Source: Deltaproteobacteria bacterium (GTDB lineage Bacteria; Desulfobacterota; BSN033; UBA1163). Taken from it: a DNA stretch of 6,113 bases. Each line of letters starts with the position of its first letter. Position 1 is the stretch's first letter. The position numbers and the translations under genes are program-made. Where the stretch lies: positions 1 to 6,113 of the forward strand of contig VGSD01000186.1 of assembly GCA_016875155.1 (NCBI GenBank), given 5' to 3'. Positions 1-5,658 of this stretch are shown here, piece by piece. The notes below the pieces were generated by a model. It saw only the letters and a list, made by a program, of their open reading frames with translations. It had not been told where the DNA came from and ran no database searches.

Positions 1-1
1 G

Positions 2-1078
2 ATCGGCGGCATCGAACCGGCCAAGACTTTTATCCTGAAAGCTATTCAGAATCGAAAGCATATTGTCACGGCCAACAAGGCCCTGCTTGCGCTTCATGGC
101 GACGAGATATTCAAGATGGCGCAGCGGTTTGGGGTGGATGTTAATTTTGAAGGCTCAGTCGGAGGAGGCATTCCCCTCATTCGTTCGATCAAAGAGGGAT
201 TGGTGGCAAATCGCATTCAGTCGATCTTCGGGATTCTCAACGGGACATCAAACTATGTCCTCTCAAAGATGACAAATGAAGGCAAAGGGTTTAAAGAGGT
301 CCTTAAAGAGGCCCAGCAGAAAGGATATGCTGAAGCAGACCCAACCTATGATATCGAGGGGATTGACGCTGCTCATAAGCTTACCATTTTGATCCGGCTG
401 GCTTTTGGGGCGGCCATCCAATTCAAGGACGTTTTTATCGGGGGAATCTCCGATATCACGCAAGCAGACATTCAGTTTGGGCAGGAATTCGGATACCGGA
501 TTAAACTCCTGGCCATTGCAAAATTGGATGGTGGAAAGATAGAGGCCCGTGTTCACCCCACCATGATCCCTGAGAAACATCTTCTCTCAACCGTGGGGGG
601 GGTTTTTAATGCCATCTACATCAAAGGGGATGCTGTCGGTCCAACCCTTTTCTATGGGCAGGGAGCCGGACAGATGCCCACTGGAAGCGCAGTTGTGGGC
701 GATCTTGTAGAACTGGGGAGGAATCACCTCATCCGGGCCAACGGCCGGCGTGTTCCCCTTCTGTCCTACCAGCCCTCATCCATTATGAAGGTTCCATTGA
801 AGAAGATGGAAGAGGTGGTGATGCCTTTCTATATGCGGTTTTCTGCGTTAGATCGGCCCGGAGTCCTGTCGAAAATTTCAGGAATTTTGGGGAAGAACGA
901 TATTAGCATTGCCGCTGTCATACAGAAGGGAAGGCAAATCAGAGGGGCTGTGCCCCTGGTCATGATGACTCATGAAGCAAAGGAGAAGAATGTCCACCGG
1001 GCATTGAAAGAGATTGATCGGCTGGGTGTGATCCTCGGGAAAACAATGGTCATCCGAATGGAAAATGAACTTGAGTAA
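2..1078 (+). CDS. hom: Homoserine dehydrogenase, 5'-truncated by window edge
   Basis: NAD(P)-dependent homoserine dehydrogenase reduces aspartate 4-semialdehyde to homoserine, the branch point to threonine and methionine, in the cytoplasm. The frame is open from base 2 and gives 358 residues. The family is usually about 430, so roughly 75 N-terminal residues, including the Rossmann GxGxxG loop, lie outside the window. Visible landmarks in partial numbering are VTANKALLA at 22-30 (K26), GILNGTSN at 77-84, and the family signature running from AQQKG to DAAHK, with a conserved lysine at K126. GAGQMPTGSAVVGDL follows. A C-terminal ACT domain begins near residue 274 (MPFYMRFSALDRPGVL). ACT domains in this family usually mediate feedback by threonine; that role is family knowledge. 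It is monofunctional, since no aspartokinase domain follows. It ends 75 bp before thrC on the same strand, so co-transcription is likely. An internal ATG at base 116 is not the true start, because conserved sequence continues upstream of it. Confidence 0.97.
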   Translation: MGGIEPAKTFILKAIQNRKHIVTANKALLALHGDEIFKMAQRFGVDVNFEGSVGGGIPLIRSIKEGLVANRIQSIFGILNGTSNYVLSKMTNEGKGFKEVLKEAQQKGYAEADPTYDIEGIDAAHKLTILIRLAFGAAIQFKDVFIGGISDITQADIQFGQEFGYRIKLLAIAKLDGGKIEARVHPTMIPEKHLLSTVGGVFNAIYIKGDAVGPTLFYGQGAGQMPTGSAVVGDLVELGRNHLIRANGRRVPLLSYQPSSIMKVPLKKMEEVVMPFYMRFSALDRPGVLSKISGILGKNDISIAAVIQKGRQIRGAVPLVMMTHEAKEKNVHRALKEIDRLGVILGKTMVIRMENELE

Positions 1079-1080
1079 TT

Positions 1081-1140
1081 GCCGAATGCGGATTGCGGAA
1101 TGCGGAATGAAAATCCGAAATCCGAATTCCGAAATCCGAA
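1081..1140. repeat. Array of eight 7-bp units with inverted symmetry between hom and thrC
   Basis: Three bases after the hom stop, four tandem heptamers (GCCGAAT, GCGGATT, GCGGAAT, GCGGAAT; 1081-1108) are followed by a GAAA linker (1109-1112). Four more heptamers follow (ATCCGAA, ATCCGAA, TTCCGAA, ATCCGAA; 1113-1140). The halves are near-complementary: 1089-1107 pairs with 1120-1138 at 16 of 19 positions, around a 12-nt loop. RNA from it could therefore fold into a long imperfect hairpin. There is no T-run after it, so it is not a classical terminator. Its function is unknown. From memory, similar GCGGAAT/ATCCGAA strings occur between genes in many deltaproteobacterial metagenome contigs; I cannot verify that here. 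Confidence 0.9.
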
Positions 1141-1142
1141 AT

Positions 1143-1146
1143 GGAG
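1143..1146 (+). promoter_or_regulatory. Ribosome binding site that fixes the thrC start
   Basis: GGAG lies 7 nt before the ATG at 1154. The frame is open further upstream to a TTG at 1079, but that stretch is the heptamer array translated into low-complexity residues and has no Shine-Dalgarno sequence of its own. This supports 1154 as the start. Confidence 0.75.
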
Positions 1147-1153
1147 TGAAGTA

Positions 1154-2206
1154 ATGTGGCATGGAGTGATTAAGGGATATGGTGGTTTTCTACCGGCCAT
1201 AAAAGAAGAGAATATCGTTACCCTGTTAGAGGGAAATACCCCTCTGATTCGATCTTCTCGGATCAGCAAAGAGTTTTTCGCAGGGGTCAATCTCTATTTC
1301 AAGTATGAAGGGATCAATCCGACGGGTTCATTTAAAGACAGAGGGATGACCGTTGCAGTCTCCATGGCTAAGGAGAACGGTTCGAAAGCGATCATCTGTG
1401 CCTCCACAGGGAATACTTCTGCCTCTGCATCTGCCTACGCGGCAAGGGCAGGGATGAAATCCTATGTCCTCATCCCTGAGGGCAAGATTGCTCTCGGAAA
1501 GTTGTCTCAGGCCATGGCTCATGGCGCCCAGGTGATTCAGATAGATGGGAATTTCGATGAGGCCCTCCAACTGGTAAGGGAGATTTCAGAGACAGAACCG
1601 ATTACTTTGGTCAATTCCCTCAATCCTTTTCGGATTGAGGGGCAGAAGACCGCTGCTTTCGAAATTATTGATTTTCTGGGATTTGCTCCCACTTATCATT
1701 GCCTTCCTGTGGGAAATGCCGGAAATATTACTGCCTACTGGAAAGGGTATAAAGAGTACTGGGAAAAGGGCAGGGCGGATACGCTCCCAAAGATGTTAGG
1801 GTTTCAGGCAGAGGGGGCAGCGCCCATTGTGAGAGGGAAGGTGGTGGAGAAACCCGAGACGATTGCCACTGCCATCCGTATAGGAAACCCTGCCGGCTGG
1901 AAGCGGGCAGAGGCAGCCCGTGATGAATCAGGTGGTTTGATCGATATGGTCAGCGATGAAGAAATTCTTAAAGCCTACCAGATGTTGGCCAATTTGGAAG
2001 GGATCTTCTGTGAGCCTGCCTCTGCCGCCTCTCTTGCTGGGGTGATTAAATTGAATCAAAAGGGGTTTTTTAATAAAGATGATGTTGTCGTTCTGACGAT
2101 CACCGGTCATGGACTTAAAGACCCGGACATTGCGATTCGAATCTCACAAAAACCCGCCTCGCTGCCTCCAAAGAAAGAGAAGGTGTTAGAATACCTCAAC
2201 CTCTGA
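1154..2206 (+). CDS. thrC: Threonine synthase
   Basis: PLP-dependent threonine synthase converts O-phospho-L-homoserine to L-threonine and phosphate, the last step of threonine synthesis. The protein has 350 residues, typical of the shorter bacterial and archaeal class; the E. coli-type enzyme is about 430. It opens with MWHGVIKGYGGFLP, then LLEGNTPLI at 24-32. The PLP lysine is K61 in NPTGSFKDRGM, followed by a CASTGNTSAS substrate loop. The PLP-phosphate glycine loop GNAGN is at 187-191, and TGHGLKDP is near the C-terminus. I chose the ATG at 1154 for its GGAG ribosome site and because the family begins here; the upstream in-frame extension encodes only repeat. It lies 75 bp after hom with no promoter seen between, so it is probably in one transcript with hom. 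No GHMP-type homoserine kinase (thrB) follows. An ApgM homologue comes next. Confidence 0.96.
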   Translation: MWHGVIKGYGGFLPAIKEENIVTLLEGNTPLIRSSRISKEFFAGVNLYFKYEGINPTGSFKDRGMTVAVSMAKENGSKAIICASTGNTSASASAYAARAGMKSYVLIPEGKIALGKLSQAMAHGAQVIQIDGNFDEALQLVREISETEPITLVNSLNPFRIEGQKTAAFEIIDFLGFAPTYHCLPVGNAGNITAYWKGYKEYWEKGRADTLPKMLGFQAEGAAPIVRGKVVEKPETIATAIRIGNPAGWKRAEAARDESGGLIDMVSDEEILKAYQMLANLEGIFCEPASAASLAGVIKLNQKGFFNKDDVVVLTITGHGLKDPDIAIRISQKPASLPPKKEKVLEYLNL

Positions 2207-2247
2207 AACCCTTATTAACACCTTTCACTCCCATGGCTATGAATATA

Positions 2248-2272
2248 GTCCTCTATCTCGAACCAAGAGGAC
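2248..2272. repeat. Hairpin 42 bp downstream of thrC
   Basis: GTCCTCT (2248-2254) and AGAGGAC (2266-2272) form a perfect 7-bp stem around an 11-nt loop. No T-tract follows (the next bases are CATGCGTG), so this is not a standard intrinsic terminator. It could protect the 3' end of a hom-thrC mRNA; that is inference. Confidence 0.55.
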
Positions 2273-2308
2273 CATGCGTGCCCGCCCCGTACCATGTTAG
2301 GTTCTGGG

Positions 2309-2324
2309 CCTGCCGGTAGGCAGG
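2309..2324. repeat. Hairpin containing the GTAGGCAGG motif
   Basis: CCTGCC (2309-2314), a GGTA loop and GGCAGG (2319-2324) form a 6-bp GC-rich stem. Its right half lies in GTAGGCAGGGA (2316-2326). The same 11-mer occurs inverted at 3846-3856, and its first nine bases recur at 3700-3708, in the apgM-pyrG gap. It may be a short dispersed repeat. Confidence 0.55.
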
Positions 2325-2350
2325 GACTTTGACCGTAAGGCTCTATAAAA

Positions 2351-2367
2351 TTGGCATGCCTTTTGCT
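2351..2367 (+). promoter_or_regulatory. Candidate sigma-54 (-24/-12) promoter
   Basis: TTGGCATG-CCTT-TTGCT matches the RpoN consensus TTGGCACG-N4-TTGCW at all but one base. The GG at 2353-2354 and the GC at 2365-2366 are separated by exactly 10 bases, as sigma-54 requires. Transcription would start near 2378, giving a leader of about 75 nt to the apgM homologue. Against it: part of the match, GGCATGCC, is a simple 8-bp palindrome, and I do not recognise an activator site upstream. Confidence 0.4.
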
Positions 2368-2386
2368 TTCATTTTCCGCTTTTAAT

Positions 2387-2413
2387 TTGACATTTGTAAG
2401 TTTATGGTATATT
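2387..2413 (+). promoter_or_regulatory. Candidate sigma-70-type promoter for the apgM homologue
   Basis: A perfect -35 TTGACA (2387-2392) is followed after 15 bp by TATATT (2408-2413), five of six matches to the -10 consensus. A weaker alternative -10, TATTTA (2410-2415), gives the optimal 17-bp spacing. The surrounding sequence is the AT-richest in this gap, and the start would fall roughly 30 bp before the ATG. Confidence 0.55.
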
Positions 2414-2452
2414 TAGAGAAAGAAGAGAGTTAGTTCTCAAGGACTTATTAAA

Positions 2453-3688
2453 ATGGCTAAGCGAATGAAATATGTGGTGATTATCGGAGATGGGATGGCG
2501 GACTATCCAGTAGAAAGTCTCCATGGGAAGACTCCATTGATGGTCGCCAGAACACCTCACCTGGACTGGCTGGCAAAGCATGGGAACGTCGGTCTGGTAA
2601 AAACAGTCCCTGAGGGTTTCAACCCTGGGAGCGAAATCGCCAACTTATCTATTTTTGGTTATGACCCCCAACAATACTATACGGGAAGGGGACCTTTAGA
2701 AGCAGCCAGCCTTGGCGTTGAACTTAAGAAAGATGATCTTGCCTTCAGATGTAATCTCGTCACCCTTGAGCCACAGGGCTCAAAAGTCATCATGGAGGAT
2801 TTCGCTGCTGGCCACATCTCAGATGCGGAAGCCCGTGAGATCATCATTGACCTGGATAGGGCGATCGGGACGGAGAAGACACGGTTTTATTCTGGAGTGA
2901 GTTACCGCCATCTGATGGTGATGAAAAATGGAGCCTCTGCCGGTTCAGATATGGAGAGACTCGAATTGATCCCGCCCCATGATATCATCGGCCAGGAAAT
3001 AACTCCTTTTCTTCCCAGGAATGCAGGTTCAGGAAGCAAAATCCTTGCTCTTATGAGCAAATCTCAGCAGTTTCTCAAAGAGCATCCCATTAACATTAGG
3101 AGGAGGGTAAAAGGAGTTCGGCCAGCCAACTCGGTCTGGTTGTGGGGACAGGGTCGTTCTCCACAGATGGTGACCTTGCGGGAGCGGTTTGGAGTTGATG
3201 GTTATGTGATTTCAGCCGTTCATCTGATTAAAGGGATTGGACTTCTGGCAGGGCTGGAGGTTCTTCAAGTTCCAGGCATCACCGGATACTTAGATACCAA
3301 CTATAAAGGAAAGGGTGAGTATGCCCTGCAAGGGCTTGAAAAGAGAGATTTTGTTTATATCCATGTGGAGGCTCCTGATGAGGCTGGCCACATGGGAGAC
3401 CTCCGTCTGAAAGTCGAAGCCATTGAGGCTTTCGATGAGAAGGTCGTGGGAACCATTTTGAAAGGGATCAAGAGTTTTGAGAAGGTTAAGGTGATGGTTC
3501 TGCCGGATCACCCAACGCCCCTGAGTGTCAGGACCCATACTGCGGATCCCGTTCCCTTTGTCATCTACTCAAGCGATGAGGGTAATAAAAACGACCCTTC
3601 GGCTACTTTCGATGAAGATTTTGCCCAGAGGAGTGGCGTCTTTATTGAAAAGGGATCTGAACTGATCGAGAGGTTTTTGGCTCCTTAA
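2453..3688 (+). CDS. apgM: ApgM-family phosphoglycerate mutase / proposed homoserine kinase
   Basis: This 411-residue protein of the alkaline phosphatase superfamily matches the archaeal-type cofactor-independent phosphoglycerate mutase family (2-phosphoglycerate to 3-phosphoglycerate). Metal and catalytic landmarks are visible: GDGMAD with D13, NPGSEIANL with S60 as the likely phospho-serine nucleophile, and the family-typical WLWGQG. Further on come HVEAPDEAGH (D309, H313), LPDH (D352, H353) and H362 in RTHT. The length is normal for the family, which is about 400. The ATG at 2453 has AAGGA 9 nt upstream. A bacterial subfamily found beside hom and thrC has been named 'proposed homoserine kinase' (TIGR02535, from memory). 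The position right after hom and thrC, with no GHMP-type thrB visible, favours that role. The visible motifs alone do not separate mutase from kinase. The 246-bp gap with its own promoter candidates suggests at least partly independent expression. Confidence 0.93.
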   Translation: MAKRMKYVVIIGDGMADYPVESLHGKTPLMVARTPHLDWLAKHGNVGLVKTVPEGFNPGSEIANLSIFGYDPQQYYTGRGPLEAASLGVELKKDDLAFRCNLVTLEPQGSKVIMEDFAAGHISDAEAREIIIDLDRAIGTEKTRFYSGVSYRHLMVMKNGASAGSDMERLELIPPHDIIGQEITPFLPRNAGSGSKILALMSKSQQFLKEHPINIRRRVKGVRPANSVWLWGQGRSPQMVTLRERFGVDGYVISAVHLIKGIGLLAGLEVLQVPGITGYLDTNYKGKGEYALQGLEKRDFVYIHVEAPDEAGHMGDLRLKVEAIEAFDEKVVGTILKGIKSFEKVKVMVLPDHPTPLSVRTHTADPVPFVIYSSDEGNKNDPSATFDEDFAQRSGVFIEKGSELIERFLAP

Positions 3689-3867
3689 AAAGACAGGGGG
3701 TAGGCAGGAATACCTTCAAAGTTTTACAATTGCGTTCATTTAATAGGGTAAGGGTGACAGGGTTCTATAGGAAACGAATGTGTATTGAGATTTTTCATCG
3801 TCGGAAGTTAACCTAAAAAGGTGCCGCTGTAAAACTCTTCCGATATCCCTGCCTACCCCCTGTCTTT
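3689..3867. repeat. 179-bp inverted-repeat element between apgM and pyrG
   Basis: AAAGACAGGGGGTAGGCAGG (3689-3708) is repeated perfectly, inverted, at 3848-3867. Inside, GTTTTAC (3721-3727) pairs with GTAAAAC (3829-3835). The segments between these two helices are 12 nt on each side, so the whole looks like one long imperfect stem closing a loop of about 100 nt. A further helix, TCGGAAG (3801-3807) with CTTCCGA (3837-3843), would compete with the inner one. The left arm starts at the first base after the apgM stop. I see no target-site duplication, no ORF and no T-run. It could be a non-autonomous MITE-like repeat, a structured RNA leader of pyrG, or a repeat that serves as a 3' end for apgM. 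It is not matched to any family I know. Confidence 0.75.
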
Positions 3868-3893
3868 GGGATCATTTTTCATACCTTTCTGAT

Positions 3894-3915
3894 GGAAGAG
3901 AGAGAGAAGAAGAGG
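3894..3915 (+). promoter_or_regulatory. Polypurine ribosome-binding tract that decides the pyrG start
   Basis: Twenty-two consecutive purines (GGAAGAGAG at the left, AGAAGAGG at the right) lie immediately before the ATG at 3916. An in-frame ATG at 3892 is preceded only by CATACCTTTCTG, with no ribosome site. From that start the tract would be translated as EEREKKR, which is not typical of the family. Confidence 0.6.
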
Positions 3916-5589
3916 ATGACCAATAAGAGGACAAAATATATTTTTATGACAGGGGGAGTCCTCTCCTCCCTTGGAAAAGGATTGGCATGCTCCTCCATCG
4001 GAGCCCTGCTTGAGGCAAGAGGGTTGAAGGTCTCTTTCATAAAATTTGATCCCTATATCAATGTCGATCCCGGGACGATGAATCCTTTCCAACATGGAGA
4101 GGTCTATGTGACGGATGATGGCGCAGAGGCGGATCTCGACCTGGGACACTACGAACGATATACAAGTGTAAAAACCTCGAAGAAGAACAATTACACCACC
4201 GGGCAGATCTATGATTCTGTCATCACCAAAGAGCGAAAGGGAGAATATCTGGGCACGACTGTTCAGGTGATTCCCCATATTACGGACGAGATTAAATCGA
4301 AGATCTTTGACTTGGCCCAGGATGTGGATATTGTGATCGTCGAAGTGGGCGGCACGGTGGGGGATATCGAAAGCCTTCCATTTCTGGAGGCGATCCGTCA
4401 GATCCGGGGGGACGTGGGCCGGGAAAATACGCTCTACATTCACCTCACCCTCGTCCCCTATATTCAAACCGCTGGAGAACTGAAGACCAAACCCACCCAG
4501 CATAGCGTGAAAGAACTTCGTGAGATCGGAATCCAGCCGGATATTCTTCTCTGCCGGACCGACCGAATGCTTTCGCCCAATATCAAGGCGAAGATCGCCC
4601 TCTTTTGCGATGTGGATAAAGACGCCGTGATCACAGCCCAGAATGTGGAGACCATCTATGAAGTCCCCATCGTCTATCATGAGGAGGGAATAGATGAGAA
4701 GATTGTCGAGAAGTTAAACATCTGGACAGGGCGACCTCATCTGAAAGTGTGGGAGCATATCGTCAAAAGGGTCAAACAGCCCCGTTTCGAGACGACCATT
4801 GGTATTGTGGGAAAGTATGTAAGCCTTGTTGAATCGTATAAGAGTTTAACCGAAGCGTTGATCCATGGCGGCATTGCCAATGATTCAAAAGTCAATCTGA
4901 CCTATATCGATTCAGAGCAGGTGGAAAAGGAAGGCCCAGAGCATCTTTTAAAAGATGCAGATGGTATTCTTGTGCCTGGAGGGTTCGGAACGAGAGGCAT
5001 CGAAGGAAAGATCAGGTCAATCCAGTTTGCGAGGGAGAAGCAAGTTCCTTTTTTCGGGATTTGTTTGGGAATGCAATGCGCGGTTATTGAAATAGCCAGA
5101 CACTGTGCAGACATGAAAGGGGCCAATAGCACGGAATTTAATCCCCATACCCGCTACCCGGTCATTTATCTCTTGGAAGAGTGGACGGATAGAGACCAGA
5201 TCGTTCAAAAGAGGGATGCTCAAACCTCAAAGGGCGGGACGATGCGATTGGGGGCTTATCCCTGTCGACTTGAAGATGGGACCCGGGCCCTGGAAGCGTA
5301 CGGCAAGAAATTGATCTCTGAGCGTCACCGTCACCGATATGAGTTTAATAATACTTTTATGAAAGAGTTGGGAAAGGCAGGGTTGAGGGTCAGCGGAATT
5401 TCACCGGATAAAGAACTGGTGGAGATTGTCGAATTGAAGGAACATCCCTGGTTCCTGGGCTGTCAATTTCATCCGGAATTCAAATCGAAGCCAACCGATC
5501 CCCATCCACTTTTCAGGGAATTCATCAGGGCTTCTTTGAAAAGAGGCTCGAGGATCAAAATGAAGGGAGAGAGGAAGGGGAAGAGATAG
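3916..5589 (+). CDS. pyrG: CTP synthase
   Basis: CTP synthase aminates UTP to CTP using ATP and glutamine, the last step of de novo pyrimidine nucleotide synthesis. With the ATG at 3916 it has 557 residues; E. coli PyrG has 545. The N-terminal synthetase domain shows [11 protein letters not shown] (12-22), [22 protein letters not shown], and [11 protein letters not shown]. The C-terminal class I glutamine amidotransferase domain shows PGGFGTRG, the nucleophile C383 in FGICLGMQ, and H519 and E521 in QFHPEF, completing the triad. The protein ends in a short basic tail ([12 protein letters not shown]) beyond the usual end, probably without special function. The gene lies 227 bp after apgM, with the inverted-repeat element between, and 69 bp before kdsD. 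CTP is the activating nucleotide for Kdo, which fits the neighbour. An upstream in-frame ATG at 3892 would add eight charged residues and lacks a ribosome site. Confidence 0.98.
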   Translation: MTNKRTKYIFMTGGVLSSLGKGLACSSIGALLEARGLKVSFIKFDPYINVDPGTMNPFQHGEVYVTDDGAEADLDLGHYERYTSVKTSKKNNYTTGQIYDSVITKERKGEYLGTTVQVIPHITDEIKSKIFDLAQDVDIVIVEVGGTVGDIESLPFLEAIRQIRGDVGRENTLYIHLTLVPYIQTAGELKTKPTQHSVKELREIGIQPDILLCRTDRMLSPNIKAKIALFCDVDKDAVITAQNVETIYEVPIVYHEEGIDEKIVEKLNIWTGRPHLKVWEHIVKRVKQPRFETTIGIVGKYVSLVESYKSLTEALIHGGIANDSKVNLTYIDSEQVEKEGPEHLLKDADGILVPGGFGTRGIEGKIRSIQFAREKQVPFFGICLGMQCAVIEIARHCADMKGANSTEFNPHTRYPVIYLLEEWTDRDQIVQKRDAQTSKGGTMRLGAYPCRLEDGTRALEAYGKKLISERHRHRYEFNNTFMKELGKAGLRVSGISPDKELVEIVELKEHPWFLGCQFHPEFKSKPTDPHPLFREFIRASLKRGSRIKMKGERKGKR

Positions 5590-5594
5590 TAAAA

Positions 5595-5622
5595 AGTGAT
5601 CAGTGATCGGTCATCAGTGATC
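5595..5622. repeat. Four tandem 7-bp units between pyrG and kdsD
   Basis: AGTGATC, AGTGATC, GGTCATC and AGTGATC run without a gap from 5595 to 5622, starting 5 bp after the pyrG stop; AGG follows. The units create overlapping TGATCA palindromes. The period equals that of the hom-thrC array but the unit differs. No conserved spacers are present, so this is not CRISPR. Its function is unknown. Confidence 0.85.
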
Positions 5623-5640
5623 AGGAGGCAGTGGAAGGCG

Positions 5641-5647
5641 AGGGAGG
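5641..5647 (+). promoter_or_regulatory. Ribosome binding site for kdsD
   Basis: AGGGAGG lies 11 nt before the GTG at 5659 and is the only strong Shine-Dalgarno at workable distance from an in-frame start. A perfect AGGAGG at 5623-5628 sits 30 nt away, too far to serve that codon. In-frame GTGs at 5596 and 5617 lie within the repeat and lack ribosome sites. Confidence 0.6.
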
Positions 5648-5658
5648 AAAATAGAGAA

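Larger units (their letters stand above)
2207..2452. other. Intergenic region between thrC and the apgM homologue
   Basis: These 246 bp hold no credible coding sequence on either strand. They contain two hairpins in the first half (2248-2272 and 2309-2324) and a possible long-range pairing of GAACC (2260-2264) with GGTTC (2300-2304). Candidate sigma-54 and sigma-70 promoters lie in the second half, and an AAGGA ribosome site is at 2439-2443. ACCATG occurs twice (2271-2276 and 2291-2296). The length and the promoter candidates suggest a transcription unit boundary here, but I see no clear intrinsic terminator after thrC. Confidence 0.6.

Noticed and set aside
63..580. Alternative frames within hom on both strands
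   Set aside because: Their translations are unlike any family and overlap the strongly conserved homoserine dehydrogenase frame.
1081..1140. Heptamer array as a CRISPR
   Set aside because: The units are only 7 bp and directly tandem, without spacers. The same applies to 5595-5622.
2248..2272. Intrinsic terminator after thrC
   Set aside because: The stem is good but no T-tract follows. I kept it only as a hairpin.
3785..3813. Possible promoter TTGAGA followed after 17-18 bp by TTAACC/TAACCT before pyrG
   Set aside because: The -10 candidate matches the consensus poorly. Nothing else supports it.
3745..3860. Resemblance to a cobalamin riboswitch (AGGGTAAGGGTGACA, then GCCGCTGTAAA, then CCCTGCC)
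   Set aside because: The fragments are short. The central B12-box is incomplete, and the gene downstream (pyrG) is not a cobalamin-regulated gene. An Rfam RF00174 search would settle it.
3853..4680. 275-codon open frame on the minus strand overlapping the 5' part of pyrG
   Set aside because: It is a shadow of pyrG: the plus-strand frame has complete CTP synthase motifs, and the antisense translation shows no recognisable domain and starts inside the inverted repeat.
5631..5654. Seven-codon mini-ORF (GTG to TAG) between pyrG and kdsD
   Set aside because: The AGGAGG before it is only 2 nt from the GTG, too close for initiation, and the peptide is too short to support.
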